Below, in pieces: positions 48,901 through 53,441 of a stretch of DNA of 64,000 nucleotides (the stretch's first letter is position 1; each line of letters begins with the position of its first letter). The DNA comes from Capsicum annuum (lineage: Eukaryota; Streptophyta; Magnoliopsida; Solanales; Solanaceae). The stretch is from assembly GCF_002878395.1 (NCBI RefSeq), contig NC_061122.1, positions 78,569,454-78,633,453 of the forward strand, written 5' to 3'. A model generated the notes under the pieces. That model was given only the letters and a program-made list of their open reading frames with translations, searched no databases and had not been told where the DNA came from. A program made the position numbers and the translations under genes.

Positions 48901-51900
48901 AAATTCCAAGACATCCAAAAGAGGAAAGAAGACAAAGGCTTTCAAAAAGGTGTCTTGCCAAAAAGATGCAAGGAAAGTCAAATCTTTTGAATTTGAAAAA
49001 GAAAGGCTCCAAGTCTTGTTGTTTCCCTCCCAAAGTTGATTTCCACTCCTTAGTTGAAGATTGAACAATACAAATTAGAGACAAGAAAATTTTTGAAAAT
49101 TTCAACAATTTCAATGCCCAATCCAAGGCTGCCACGTCATCACCCTTCAAAAACGACCTAAGGCTCAAATTTTGGATTTCTAAGTTTATTTTCTTTTTTT
49201 TCTTTAGTTTCATTTCTTGATTCTAGTACTAATTAGCAACTAGTAATCACCTACTAGGTGGTGGATTAGTTTTTGAATCTATTTTTTTCGTGTGAGCGTT
49301 CTTTGTGAGCTTTTGATCGTTTTTGATTCGTTGTAGTTTCTTGATTCAAGTCGATACATAACTTTGTTTAATTGAGTCTTCAAACAAGAATCCACTCCGA
49401 CCTCAAGCCACAATTGGTACCAAGTAATCTCACTGAAGTACAAACGATATATTAACACTTGCGACGCCAATTGAGCGAATTTTCAAAGATGTGAGCTTGA
49501 GAGCTTGTGAGGTTGTTTTCTTTTCTAACCTTAACTTGTTTAATGTTTTTGTTTAGCATTTCTTAATAGGTACAATGGCTCAAGAAGGTGAAACAACACA
49601 CACCTTGGATAATAGCACCACAAATGCTATGCTAGCTTCCATCATGGAGAAGCTTAATGTTATGGATGGTAGAATGAAGAGCAGGGAAAGATCTCTTTCA
49701 AGGAAGATGGACAATATGATAGATCGTCTAAGTTTCCCTACCTACATCCTTCCCAATCCACCAAATCTTCAAGCTTCTTTGAGTGGACATGCTCCAAATG
49801 AACTTCAAGGTAATCAAACTAACTCTTGCACTCTAGTAAATAAGGTCAGTAGCCCTCCAAGTGTGAAAGATAGTTTATCTTTAAGTGAGCCTAGTATGTC
49901 TTTACTTCATGATGATAATGTACAACTTGAAAGAGTGGAAACACTAGTTGATCCTTATGATGACAAAATTGACTCTTATGATAAGAGCAATTTGTGTCCA
50001 TCTAGCGTTGAAGCCATTGAGATAAGTGATAGTACATTGTCTTGTGGGGATAATGTGGACCAATTTGTGTGTGAACATAGCCCGCCACTTGGAGATGTTT
50101 GTGAAGTGTTTAAAGGACCTCAAGTGAATGGTGATGTTGAAAATGTTGGTCAAATGAATAGGAGTGACCCTCTAATTACCTCTGTTGATGATCATGCTAG
50201 TATAGAGGGTGTAAATGATTGAATTGGTGGTAATCTTGGGGGAAAGAAGGGTTTCCTAAACCCGTGTCTATGGACACTCTATCCATTTGATCCCGGTGAT
50301 CATTTGAAGTATGGTGGTTACATGATTTGTCCCGTGTCTTAGTATTATGATGACATTTACCCTAGAGTAGGCAATGTTATAAAGACGTTTGCTTTAAATT
50401 CCTACCTAGATGGTATTGATGTCTCTTGGAATGACTTGAATGTATATGGAATGTATGGCCTTCCTGTTCAGTTTGCAAGTCTATTTGTTGTTCCAAGAAG
50501 AGTCTACTATTTGTTGTTCCAAGAAGAGTCTATGTTTTCCACTTGATAAGCAACTCTTGTTCCTTGTTTCTTGTCACACTTATGTGGATAGACAAGTTGA
50601 TTCTTTCTTCGAAGGGTATTCGGGTAAGAGGGATGTGCGGTATTTAGACATGGTTTCTTGTGATTGGAAGGGTAGTCTACTTCCTAAAAACTCCTTGCTT
50701 CCACCCTTAGTTGTTCCAACATGTGATGATTTGCTTGGTTATGTTGTTAATGGAACTCATTTAAGGGAAATTCTTGATGTTTTTCATAGCCAACTCCTTT
50801 GCACTTTCAATATTGACTTTTCTTCTAATATTTTGAAGGATGCTTGGTTATATGTGAAGTGTGTGCAACCTTGGCATGATGCTATAATTGATTGTGCTAA
50901 CCCTAACCCTCATGCCATGAGGATGTTGTGCTTGTTTGTCCTTTCTTTGGTTTTGCAAGGTGTAGATTCGAGGTTGAATCCTTTTCAAGGGAGGATGATA
51001 CGAGTCAAATGGTCATCTTAGCTTTCGATGACATCATTGGAAATCCGAGAGAATAAGAGTTGAAGTGTGAAGAAGAGCCTCATTACACTCCATGGACGCC
51101 CCTCATTAAGGACATTTTTGTCATTGCTTAGTAGCAAAGAGGCACCTATGGAGTGTAGGACTTCATTAAGGGTCTTTTGATCATTTTGTTATGTAATAGT
51201 GTAGCCTGAGACTATAAATAACTCTTATTAGGTTTAGTTTCAGCAACTTTGTTGAATATTTGAGAGAAATACTCTTGAGTGAATTTTCAAGTGTGGATTC
51301 ACTTGTGGCAAGTGTGGATTCACTTGTGGCAAACGTGGAATCGTTTGTATTGGTTACTCACTTAGAAACGGGGGTTGCTTGGGAATTCCGGTTCCCTTGA
51401 GGTCTTCGTAAGAACTTGGTGTTGTTTATAAGGGTCTTAGTGTTTGAGACACACTTTGGTTCTTGTTTCTCGTATATCCATATGTCAAGTTATCTATCTT
51501 TATAGTTTCAAAAAAAAAAGTTATCTATCTTTATGTTATTGTGTGTTTGTTATCCGGTTCTCGGCCTTGTGTTGAATCCGTAGGTTAGGTTTATCATCTT
51601 GTTGTTGTGTGTTTGTGGTAGATCTTGTATCACCTAGTAATAACACAACCTAGTAATTACATTTTGGTTTCCAAACACACCCTTTAGGGTTGTTTGGTTA
51701 GTGGGACAAGGATAATAACCCCGAGATAAAATATGGGACTATTTTACCCCGCATTCTATGGGTATTAATTAGTCTCAAGATTATTTCATCTCACCATTGA
51801 GAAGGTGTGATAGTTAATCCCATGGGCTATCTTTGTTTATCCCATCCCACCAACCAAACGACCCCTTAGTATTACGATCTCTTCAATCTTGCATACTTTC

Positions 51901-53441
51901 CAATAAATACTTGTGTTAATACATTCTTGATATCTCCACTGAGTAGTAAGAAATTCAGTCTCAATCTGTAGAAGTTCATTTATTTTCACCAGAATGAAGT
52001 TGAGATTTGACAAAAGAAAGTTGCATAGTTAAAACTCAAGGGACTGAATCCTTCTCAAGTAACAAATCCCTGTGTTATTCACTCTGGCAGAAACCAAAAT
52101 GCAACACTAGCAGATTATTACACTGAACAAGGATGGAACATCATTTTTAGAAGGCATTGCAACAATAGGGAAGTTGATAGAACCTGCAGTTTACATAGCA
52201 CCTAGGATTTACAACATATGTAAGGCAGAAAGGACGACATCTGTTGGAAGGGAAAAAAGGGATCTATTTACAGTTAAATCATGCTACGCTGTTCTGCTGA
52301 TTACAGTGGATGTAGCAGCACCCAAGTGGCCTTGGAAACAGATTTGGAGACGTTATGCCCCTTCCAAGGTCCAACATTTCTCCTGGTTGCTTATGCCTAG
52401 CACATCTAATCTACAAAGAAGAGGTAGAGCATTTCTGGCAGACGCCTCTAATGTGAAGAGCATTCAGTGGACACAAACCATCTGCTTCCGCACTGCAAAA
52501 TTACTGTACAATTGTGGGATTTGTGTTCTAATATTTTCAGCCTTAAATGGACTATGCCGCCAACCACACTGAAATTGCTAGAAGGTTGGTAGAAGAGAGA
52601 GATGACGGGTATCCATACAAAGATTTAGAATGCAATCCCTCCAACCATTTGGTGGATCATATGGAAGGAAAATCTCCAAAAAAAAAAAAATTAAGACAAA
52701 AAGGAGAATGTTACTATCTTAAATTTCATTGTATTTCTTTGCTTTCTTTTTGGACAAACGTGGCAAATGTAGATGATGCTGATGTAGAAGCCATGGTTGA
52801 CTTTATTAGTTCTCTACACAATCTTTGAGAACTTTTCTGGTATAAACTTATGTTCCTACCAGCATATTCTTGATACTGATACATTAACCTTGTAAAAAAA
52901 AAAATAACTGAAGGAACTGAAAGTGGAGAAGTAAGCAATTGAAGTTGTTAATTTGCATAAACATGGTATAATTATGAGAAGAAGAAAAATGGATTGACGA
53001 AACCAAGCAATTGATTTTACAAAAGAAAAATAAATAACAAACTTTTTGCCGATAAAATAAATGGATATTTACTTCCAAGAAGCCATTTGTATCGGTAGCG
53101 AGAGCTTGCAGAGCTTTCTGAGCTTCAGTCAACTGAAGGCCAGCTTTACTAGCAAGATCCCCAACTGTAACCCTCCTTCCCAATGCATCAACAGCGTCCA
53201 TTGCCCGCTTCCTAACATCAGACGGCAGCTTATCACTCTCCGCCCTAACCCCAACCCCAACATCAAGACTGGCCCTAACCAAATGAGCTGAACTCCTCCT
53301 TCTCGTATACAGGTTTTTGCTAGAATGAAAAGAGTGTACTCGTGAATATTTTAGGATAAACGAGGAGGGTTTTCGACAGAATAGGATGGATTGAGTCTTG
53401 GTGGATGTCACTGTGAAGAAGCATGCGGAAACTGCTGCCAT
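3884..53441 (-). CDS. Host gene: At5g03900-like plastid protein with giant TE-filled introns (3' end off window)
   Basis: Ten exons join into one open frame (123+36+33+26+24+22+29+22+47+28 whole codons plus split codons): 53441-53073, 28539-28432, 28325-28225, 26821-26741, 20892-20820, 20739-20674, 7360-7274, 5552-5487, 4191-4049, 3970-3884. The start ATG is preceded directly by an in-frame TAA, so it is the first possible start. Residues 1 to about 58 look like a plastid transit peptide (Ser/Thr/Arg-rich, ending VRA/S). Residues about 88-140 and 263-328 look like two related winged-helix-like modules, each ending in LYxFP. Hydrophobic, membrane-spanning-type segments lie at about 168-189 and 373-392. 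From memory it matches the Arabidopsis protein At5g03900, annotated as iron-sulfur cluster biosynthesis family; I see no obvious Fe-S ligand motif and its reaction is unknown. Missing C-terminal exons must lie left of position 1. Confidence 0.88.
4049..4191 (-). CDS. Exon 9 of the plastid-protein gene
   Basis: It starts after TTTTCCAG and ends AG|GTATAA, giving 47 codons plus two bases. It encodes [14 protein letters not shown], the end of the second winged-helix-like module, then an Arg/Lys-rich stretch and [19 protein letters not shown]. The 78-bp intron 9 separates it from exon 10. Confidence 0.87.
4192..5486 (-). other. Intron 8 (1,295 bp)
   Basis: Apart from a degenerate RTE tail at about 5224-5334, I see only AT-rich sequence without recognisable coding or repeat structure. 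Confidence 0.7.
5224..5334 (-). mobile_element. Degenerate RTE 3'-tail fragment
   Basis: The order GACCCCAC, GTCTGGGGAGGGTG, GTAGAGAGACTGTTTC copies the 3' untranslated end of the RTE elements at 11055 and 14918. No coding part is attached. Confidence 0.7.
5487..5552 (-). CDS. Exon 8 of the plastid-protein gene
   Basis: Sixty-six bases, 22 codons, phase 0 at both ends; acceptor TTTGACAG and donor GTATGT. It encodes [20 protein letters not shown] and EE, the middle of the second winged-helix-like module. Confidence 0.9.
5671..7053. mobile_element. MITE with GTTTGGACATGCG ends, interrupted by RTE
   Basis: The left end reads GTGTTTGGACATGCGATC inward; the right end on the opposite strand reads TTGTTTGGACATGCGGTA, so the two form terminal inverted repeats. 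The left arm contains a 37-bp tandem duplication (5675-5711 and 5712-5748) plus a partial third unit. Bases 5905-6712 are a foreign RTE piece. Without it the element is about 575 bp. No clear target-site duplication was found. Confidence 0.65.
5905..6712 (-). mobile_element. RTE LINE 3' fragment
   Basis: It starts with the RTE 3' tail (CAACAATAAGATACCCAG) and continues into the C-terminal RT-ORF segment equivalent to 11400-11830 of the best copy. It is 5'-truncated near 6712 and inserted in the MITE. Confidence 0.8.
7274..7360 (-). CDS. Exon 7 of the plastid-protein gene
   Basis: Twenty-nine codons, phase 0 at both ends; acceptor TTTTTCAG and donor GTACTT. It encodes [20 protein letters not shown] and LDVEIPNKT, the helix-turn-helix-like start of the second module. 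It is separated from exon 6 by the 13.3-kb intron 6. Confidence 0.9.
7735..8122 (-). repeat. 3' LTR of the gypsy element
   Basis: On the minus strand it begins TGTTATGACTGC and ends TTCTATCA. A purine-rich AAGGGGATGCAC precedes it, fitting a polypurine tract. About 80 bp near its start is duplicated (GGAGCAGTCAT twice). Confidence 0.85.
8192..9187 (-). pseudogene. Gypsy gag remnant
   Basis: The minus strand begins [11 protein letters not shown] near 9187, soon broken by a stop, and an open piece runs 8635-8192 with [20 protein letters not shown], the usual Ty3/gypsy gag core, and a C-Y-R-C-G-D-K-C-H zinc-knuckle-like end (CX2C with a disturbed HX4C). The gag protein packages element RNA. Frames are broken in the middle, so it is not functional. 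Sequence runs straight from gag to the polypurine tract, so pol was lost in a deletion. Confidence 0.75.
9255..9266 (-). promoter_or_regulatory. Primer-binding site (initiator tRNA-Met)
   Basis: The complement reads TGGTATCAGAGC, the standard plant retroelement primer site, one base from the 5' LTR end. Confidence 0.85.
9268..9555 (-). repeat. 5' LTR of the gypsy element, 3' part
   Basis: Closely similar to 7735-8030 of the other LTR. Similarity stops after GAAACTAAG at 9555, where a MITE end begins, and resumes at 19112-19161. Confidence 0.85.
9640..10145. other. Mitochondrial-DNA-like insertion (NUMT candidate)
   Basis: Base composition jumps to near-even GC with words such as GAGCCGGGAGGGATGCTCGC and CTACCGTCGATCGACGAAAG, a texture typical of plant mitochondrial intergenic DNA and unlike the AT-rich flanks. 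A 100-codon frame at 9766-10068 shows no family I know. I recognise no mitochondrial gene, so the call rests on composition. Confidence 0.45.
10146..10261. other. Unassigned linker
   Basis: Short AT-richer stretch between the mitochondrial-like segment and the truncated 3' end of RTE copy 1; nothing recognised. Confidence 0.5.
11055..14367 (-). mobile_element. RTE LINE copy 2, nearly complete, inside copy 1
   Basis: The 3' end is (CAA)n on the plus strand at 11058 followed by a 330-bp 3' untranslated region; the 5' end is near 14350. The target word CCGCATACAA occurs at both junctions (11052-11061 and 14392-14401), although the right side has an extra 34-bp repeat of target sequence. It is the best preserved RTE in the window and the reference for the others. 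Confidence 0.85.
11451..14279 (-). pseudogene. RTE endonuclease-reverse transcriptase ORF (disrupted)
   Basis: The polyprotein nicks target DNA and copies element RNA into it. Domains in order: apurinic-type endonuclease 14170-13440 ([44 protein letters not shown]), linker with Lys-rich coiled region, then RT 12780-11760 with [50 protein letters not shown] and FADD (near 12140), and a thumb/C-terminal part with YGAECWP and RWFGHVERR. Two defects are visible: a frameshift near 13240-13320, and a deletion of about 25 codons between FMPG and MVFIDLEK near 12430, seen by comparison with copies 1 and 3. It is therefore inactive although most frames are open. Confidence 0.85.
14918..18788 (-). mobile_element. 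RTE LINE copy 3, full length, inside copy 1
   Basis: TAAACTAC at 14910-14917 and 18789-18796 is an 8-bp target-site duplication. The element is about 3.87 kb: (TTG)n tail and 3' region 14918-15240, ORF region 15240-17900, and a 5' region to 18788 that is GC-rich in part (GTCGCCGGCGCCGCTTACCC). The 5' region is longer than in copy 2, so copy 3 shows the true or an alternative 5' end. Confidence 0.85.
15364..17900 (-). pseudogene. RTE copy 3 endonuclease-RT ORF (several frameshifts)
   Basis: Same domain order as copy 2: endonuclease ([10 protein letters not shown] near 17510), linker, RT with [16 protein letters not shown] near 16290, DKV, and [14 protein letters not shown] near 15935, then [10 protein letters not shown] near 15540. 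The segment missing in copy 2 is present here. At least five frame changes or stops make it non-coding today. Confidence 0.8.
19167..20673 (-). other. Remainder of intron 6
   Basis: AT-rich sequence without recognisable genes. A 45-bp block CAAGCACCCCTT..CACC is repeated nearby (about 19992 and 20044). A tRNA-derived SINE-like piece lies at 20486-20610. Confidence 0.6.
20486..20610 (+). repeat. Possible tRNA-derived SINE fragment
   Basis: TAGCTTAGTGGTTG resembles a pol III A box and ATTTTAATCCCAC a decayed B box about 35 bp later; a pyrimidine-rich body follows. Only composition and spacing support this. Confidence 0.35.
20674..20739 (-). CDS. Exon 6 of the plastid-protein gene
   Basis: Twenty-two codons, phase 0; acceptor TTTGCAG and donor GTAATA. 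It encodes [20 protein letters not shown] and KL, a strongly conserved block in this family. Intron 6 behind it is 13.3 kb. Confidence 0.9.
20820..20892 (-). CDS. Exon 5 of the plastid-protein gene
   Basis: Acceptor CTTTTAG, donor GTATGT. Its first G completes Trp220 (TG|G), then it encodes [15 protein letters not shown] and GGMNFIES. Intron 5 is 80 bp. Confidence 0.9.
21389..21721. mobile_element. MITE with TTTGGCCAAACTT ends
   Basis: The left end AGTCTATTTGGCCAAACTT matches the inverted right end AGCCTGTTTGGCCAAACTT. Inside, AAAAGTGCTTTT words recur in both directions. No coding capacity. Confidence 0.75.
21884..22010 (-). mobile_element. RTE 3'-tail fragment
   Basis: (CAA)n, CTAGTGTATTCCCAC and GTACGCAGTCCATACCACT identify the 3' end of the RTE family; no coding part follows. 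Confidence 0.75.
22700..22871 (+). repeat. 5' LTR of the deleted copia element
   Basis: 172 bp, TG...CA, with TATAAATAGGA as likely promoter box. A related solo LTR stands at 34028-34154. Confidence 0.88.
23707..25100 (+). pseudogene. Copia RT-RNase H remnant
   Basis: An open piece 23707-24342 carries [45 protein letters not shown] and [11 protein letters not shown], the copia RT core with the catalytic YxDD. It stops at 24342, then RNase H and tether region continue in broken frames ([12 protein letters not shown] near 24810) to about 25100. The RT copies element RNA; this copy cannot make a full protein. Confidence 0.85.
25162..25331 (+). repeat. 3' LTR of the deleted copia element
   Basis: 170 bp, differs from the 5' LTR by scattered substitutions and a small indel near its end. 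Confidence 0.88.
25674..25797 (-). repeat. Solanaceae-type SINE
   Basis: Reading GCGCAAGGTCTGGGGAAGGG then GGGTCTATCGTATGTGG and TTGCATTTCTGCATGAGG matches, on the minus strand, the widespread Solanaceae SINE body whose consensus I recall as ending at an 'aagctc' / 'ggctgccc' part. Family name not assigned. Confidence 0.7.
25860..26430 (-). mobile_element. L1 LINE fragment (post-RT region)
   Basis: Minus-strand pieces read [15 protein letters not shown] and [11 protein letters not shown], the usual region between RT and the zf-RVT end of plant L1 elements; frames broken. Confidence 0.6.
26741..26821 (-). CDS. Exon 4 of the plastid-protein gene
   Basis: Acceptor TTTACAG, donor GTAATT. The first T completes Ser193; it encodes [20 protein letters not shown] and SPTDLF and leaves TG of Trp220. 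The Arg-rich part follows the first membrane segment. Confidence 0.9.
26875..28130. mobile_element. MITE or hAT-like element with GTAATTAC subterminal repeats
   Basis: Both ends show TGTTTGGAAA-type inverted sequence (left around 26864, right as TTTCCAAACAG at 28118) and repeated GTAATTAC/TGTAATTACA words. A similar element is split by the LTR element at 47533. Inner 27341-27530 begins TACTCCCTCC, the start typical of Stowaway MITEs, but the matching right end is not seen. Confidence 0.5.
28135..28158 (+). repeat. Poly-G run of 24
   Basis: Twenty-four consecutive G on the plus strand (C on the gene's sense strand), about 65 bp inside intron 3 from the exon 3 donor. Confidence 0.9.
28225..28325 (-). 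CDS. Exon 3 of the plastid-protein gene
   Basis: Acceptor ACTTTGCAG then CTTGCAGG; a second CAG six bases on would put a stop in frame, so the first is used. It encodes [20 protein letters not shown] and [13 protein letters not shown], a clear membrane helix, and leaves AG. Donor GTATCT. Confidence 0.9.
28432..28539 (-). CDS. Exon 2 of the plastid-protein gene
   Basis: Thirty-six codons, phase 0; acceptor TTGGCAG, donor GTATTA. It encodes [20 protein letters not shown] and onward to EKAK, completing the first winged-helix-like module. Intron 2 is 106 bp; intron 1 upstream is 24.5 kb. Confidence 0.92.
29125..29350 (+). repeat. 5' LTR of the 4.8-kb copia element
   Basis: TG...CA ends; contains ATTATAAATTTGTAGCTCTC, which recurs in the 3' LTR as CTATAAATTTGTAGCTCTC. 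Confidence 0.88.
29393..30270 (+). pseudogene. Copia gag remnant
   Basis: Begins [18 protein letters not shown] and reads [19 protein letters not shown] before a stop at 29587, matching the start of copia gag. Near 30127-30170 a zinc knuckle [14 protein letters not shown] survives with one stop inside. Stops and frameshifts throughout. Confidence 0.8.
30460..31640 (+). pseudogene. Copia protease and integrase remnant
   Basis: [17 protein letters not shown] sequence near 30460 is the protease region with the usual DxG changed. The open piece 30792-31364 carries GHPSFYYLK, the [14 protein letters not shown] zinc part, [20 protein letters not shown] and [15 protein letters not shown], the DDE integrase core. 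It ends in a stop at 31364; the following tail is broken. Confidence 0.85.
32130..33720 (+). pseudogene. Copia RT and RNase H remnant
   Basis: 32271-32681 reads [34 protein letters not shown] and then loses about 25 codons near 32620 (expected [12 protein letters not shown] segment missing), causing a frameshift; 32594-33178 carries [11 protein letters not shown] and [13 protein letters not shown] 72-bp in-frame tandem duplication lies at 32885-33028. RNase H part 33236-33505 reads [18 protein letters not shown] and SSIEAEYRS. Confidence 0.85.
33731..33956 (+). repeat. 3' LTR of the 4.8-kb copia element
   Basis: Aligns over its whole length with 29125-29350; preceded by a degenerate purine tract. 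Confidence 0.88.
34028..34154 (+). repeat. Solo copia LTR with perfect duplication
   Basis: Same family as the LTRs at 22700 and 25162, shortened to 127 bp. GTTCC stands at 34023-34027 and 34155-34159. Confidence 0.85.
34216..34420. mobile_element. MITE-like or Harbinger terminal sequence
   Basis: Starts CAGTTTGGATGAGCTTAAAAG and contains many AAAAGC/GCTTTT words. The inverted sequence near 40066 (CCATTTGGATAGGCTGAAAAG) could be its partner, which would make the two the ends of the Harbinger element between them. Confidence 0.4.
34588..34690. repeat. CT-rich minisatellite
   Basis: Imperfect units of about 18-20 bp built from TTTTCTCTCTA and TTTTGCGTTTCTCTCTC, about five times. The plus-strand ORF over it is a product of the repeat. 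Confidence 0.7.
34745..35148 (+). mobile_element. RTE 3' fragment, plus strand
   Basis: Starts in the last codons of the ORF (frame reads [24 protein letters not shown]), continues through the 3' untranslated end with GGTCTATCGGAAACAGCC and ends in a (TTG)n tail of about eight units. It is the only clear plus-strand RTE with an intact tail. Confidence 0.85.
35165..36650. other. Unassigned intronic stretch with a captured-looking fragment
   Basis: Mostly AT-rich. 36014-36050 and 36129-36165 are direct repeats (TTCTTGGTCCATTTGAAT). On the minus strand 36122-36038 encodes a hydrophobic tail [20 protein letters not shown] and HVNNSS followed by a stop, which may be a captured gene end or the 5' part of the Harbinger element. 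Confidence 0.5.
36660..37668 (+). pseudogene. Harbinger ORF1 (Myb/SANT-like protein) remnant
   Basis: Read in pieces: [63 protein letters not shown] (ends at a GT donor near 36976), then after a probable 108-bp intron [18 protein letters not shown] and [18 protein letters not shown]. This is the Myb/SANT-like DNA-binding partner that PIF/Harbinger elements encode besides the transposase; it helps bring the transposase to the ends. A 26-bp near-duplication at 36825-36866, a frameshift and stops (37302, 37410) disable it. Confidence 0.75.
37985..39328 (+). pseudogene. PIF/Harbinger transposase (DDE) remnant
   Basis: Order of motifs: [60 protein letters not shown], then an apparent intron 38511-38612 (GTAAGT...CTGTAG), [67 protein letters not shown] and [11 protein letters not shown]. 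The enzyme cuts and pastes the element at TTA-like targets. The first Asp (DGTH) and the Glu (VERTF) are present; where the family has AHDSR this copy has AHGSR, so a catalytic Asp looks lost. Several stops and frameshifts are also present. Confidence 0.85.
39573..39708 (-). mobile_element. RTE 3'-tail fragment
   Basis: (CAA)n followed by CCCAGTGTAATCCCACC and ending CCCCGGCTCAAG; no coding part. Confidence 0.8.
39880..40070. mobile_element. MITE-like or Harbinger right-end sequence
   Basis: Ends CAGCCTATCCAAATGGGC and carries AAGCACTTTTAAAGTGCTTTT, subterminal words seen in other MITEs here. Possible partner of 34216. Confidence 0.4.
40281..44335 (-). mobile_element. RTE LINE copy 4, degenerate, with an inserted solo LTR
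   Basis: 3' tail at 40281, C-terminal ORF from about 41510, RT region 42270-42970 ([22 protein letters not shown], [12 protein letters not shown]), linker and endonuclease 43400-44330 ([16 protein letters not shown]). It is missing only the first part of the element. Many frameshifts. A 901-bp solo LTR interrupts its 3' untranslated region. Confidence 0.85.
40478..41378 (-). repeat. Solo LTR (901 bp) related to the 47533-51632 element
   Basis: On the minus strand it begins TGATACAAGTCAAATGGTCA and ends GTATCA, as the LTRs at 47533 and 50996 do; ACAAA (40473-40477) and ACAGA (41379-41383) are a 4/5 duplication. It is longer and diverged, so it comes from a sister family. Confidence 0.75.
44388..45118 (+). 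mobile_element. GATGCG-rich non-autonomous hAT-like element, copy 2
   Basis: Ends CAGTGTT and AACACTG are perfect 7-bp inverted repeats; flanks GGAGGATG and GGGGGACG agree at 6 of 8 positions, the duplication length of hAT elements. Inside on the plus strand a short acidic C-terminal-like frame and stop lie near 44630-44740. Confidence 0.8.
45329..45505 (-). repeat. SINE-like element with decayed tRNA head
   Basis: The body CGCACCTCGACTAATTCCAC followed by CACCTCCCACCAGCAACAAG and, at the right, the complement of a B box (GGGAATTGAACTTAAGACC, close to GGGTTCGAAC reversed) fit a minus-strand tRNA-derived SINE. Confidence 0.6.
45679..46437 (-). mobile_element. GATGCG-rich non-autonomous hAT-like element, copy 3
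   Basis: Flanks GCTACTCT (45671-45678) and GCTATTCT (46438-46445) match at 7 of 8 positions. Ends are CAATGTT and AACACCG, each one change from copy 2. Same inner order as copies 1 and 2. Confidence 0.85.
46797..47115. mobile_element. Fold-back MITE with about 100-bp inverted arms
   Basis: The left arm AAGCATCCAGCAACCCCC is matched by the inverted right arm AAAGCATCTAGTACCCCC, and similarity continues through TCCAACTTCAC and GGTCCTATTACCCCC to about 100 bp. The centre is about 100 bp. Confidence 0.8.
47116..47532. other. AT-rich stretch, left part of a GTAATTAC MITE
   Basis: AT-rich; from about 47390 it carries TGTAATTAC words and CCAAACATG. The MITE appears to resume at 51633-51680 (CCAAACACACCC), so the LTR element went into it. 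Confidence 0.5.
47533..48164 (+). repeat. 5' LTR of the non-autonomous element
   Basis: 632 bp with ACTATAAATAACTCTTATTAG as likely TATA region. Confidence 0.9.
48179..49574 (+). other. 5' internal region of the non-autonomous element
   Basis: About 1.4 kb without a convincing frame; long leader typical of large retrotransposon derivatives. Confidence 0.6.
49575..51021 (+). pseudogene. Unrecognised ORF of the non-autonomous LTR element
   Basis: An ATG at 49575 opens 215 codons to a TGA at 50220. The same frame continues past it, has one TAG at 50340, and reads on to a 26-bp tandem duplication (50481-50506, 50507-50532) that shifts frame into a second open piece ending at 51021, 26 bp inside the 3' LTR. 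The simplest reading is one ancestral gene of about 470 codons with two stops and one duplication. The start ([20 protein letters not shown]) leads into a Met/Lys/Arg-rich probable coiled coil (residues about 20-50), then acidic Ser-rich sequence; the last third is Cys/Trp-containing and hydrophobic ([16 protein letters not shown]). No zinc knuckle or enzyme motif is visible. It might be a gag-like or packaging protein, but I do not recognise it. Confidence 0.65.
50996..51632 (+). repeat. 3' LTR of the non-autonomous element
   Basis: 637 bp; differs from the 5' LTR by scattered changes, a small deletion near its start, a duplicated GTGTGGATTCACTTGTGGC unit and an inserted A-run near 51508. 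Confidence 0.9.
51687..51865. mobile_element. Tourist-like MITE with TTA duplication
   Basis: Begins GGGTTGTTTGGTTAGTGGGA and ends with the inverted TCCCACCAACCAAACGACCCC; TTA stands at 51684-51686 and 51866-51868. The TTA duplication is that of PIF/Harbinger-type MITEs. Confidence 0.88.
52080..52904 (+). mobile_element. L1 LINE 3' fragment, plus strand
   Basis: Frames read [45 protein letters not shown] (zf-RVT region) and later [12 protein letters not shown], the usual C-terminus of plant L1 proteins. It ends in A10 at about 52893. 5'-truncated and frameshifted. It lies some 170 bp from the intron 1 donor. Confidence 0.8.
53073..53441 (-). CDS. Exon 1 of the plastid-protein gene
   Basis: 123 codons from ATG (53441), preceded directly by TAA in frame; donor GAA|GTAAAT. 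The first 58 residues are rich in Ser, Arg, Thr and Phe with few acidic residues, as in plastid transit peptides, and VRA|SLD is a likely cleavage site. The mature start includes [20 protein letters not shown] and [20 protein letters not shown], a helix-turn-helix-like block, and ends NGFLE. The frame continues into exon 2 in phase 0. Confidence 0.92.

Larger units (their letters stand above)
47533..51632 (+). mobile_element. Non-autonomous LTR retroelement with one unknown ORF
   Basis: LTRs 47533-48164 and 50996-51632 begin TGATAC and end GTATCA. A perfect 5-bp duplication CCTAG flanks it (47528-47532, 51633-51637). A tRNA-Met primer site TGGTATCAGAGC (48167-48178) and a purine tract CAAGGGAGGA before the 3' LTR complete the structure. 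The 2.8-kb inside has no protease, RT, RNase H or integrase; only one decayed ORF is found at its 3' side. Confidence 0.92.
28540..53072 (-). other. Intron 1 (24,533 bp)
   Basis: Bounded by donor GAA|GTAAAT at exon 1 and acceptor TTGGCAG at exon 2. It holds copia, Harbinger, RTE, hAT-like, LTR and MITE elements listed below. 28640-29120 shows nothing recognisable. Confidence 0.85.

Noticed and set aside
48829..49213. Minus-strand ORFs of 79 and 114 codons
   Set aside because: Antisense to the leader of the non-autonomous LTR element; low-complexity Lys/Phe/Leu content and no homology.
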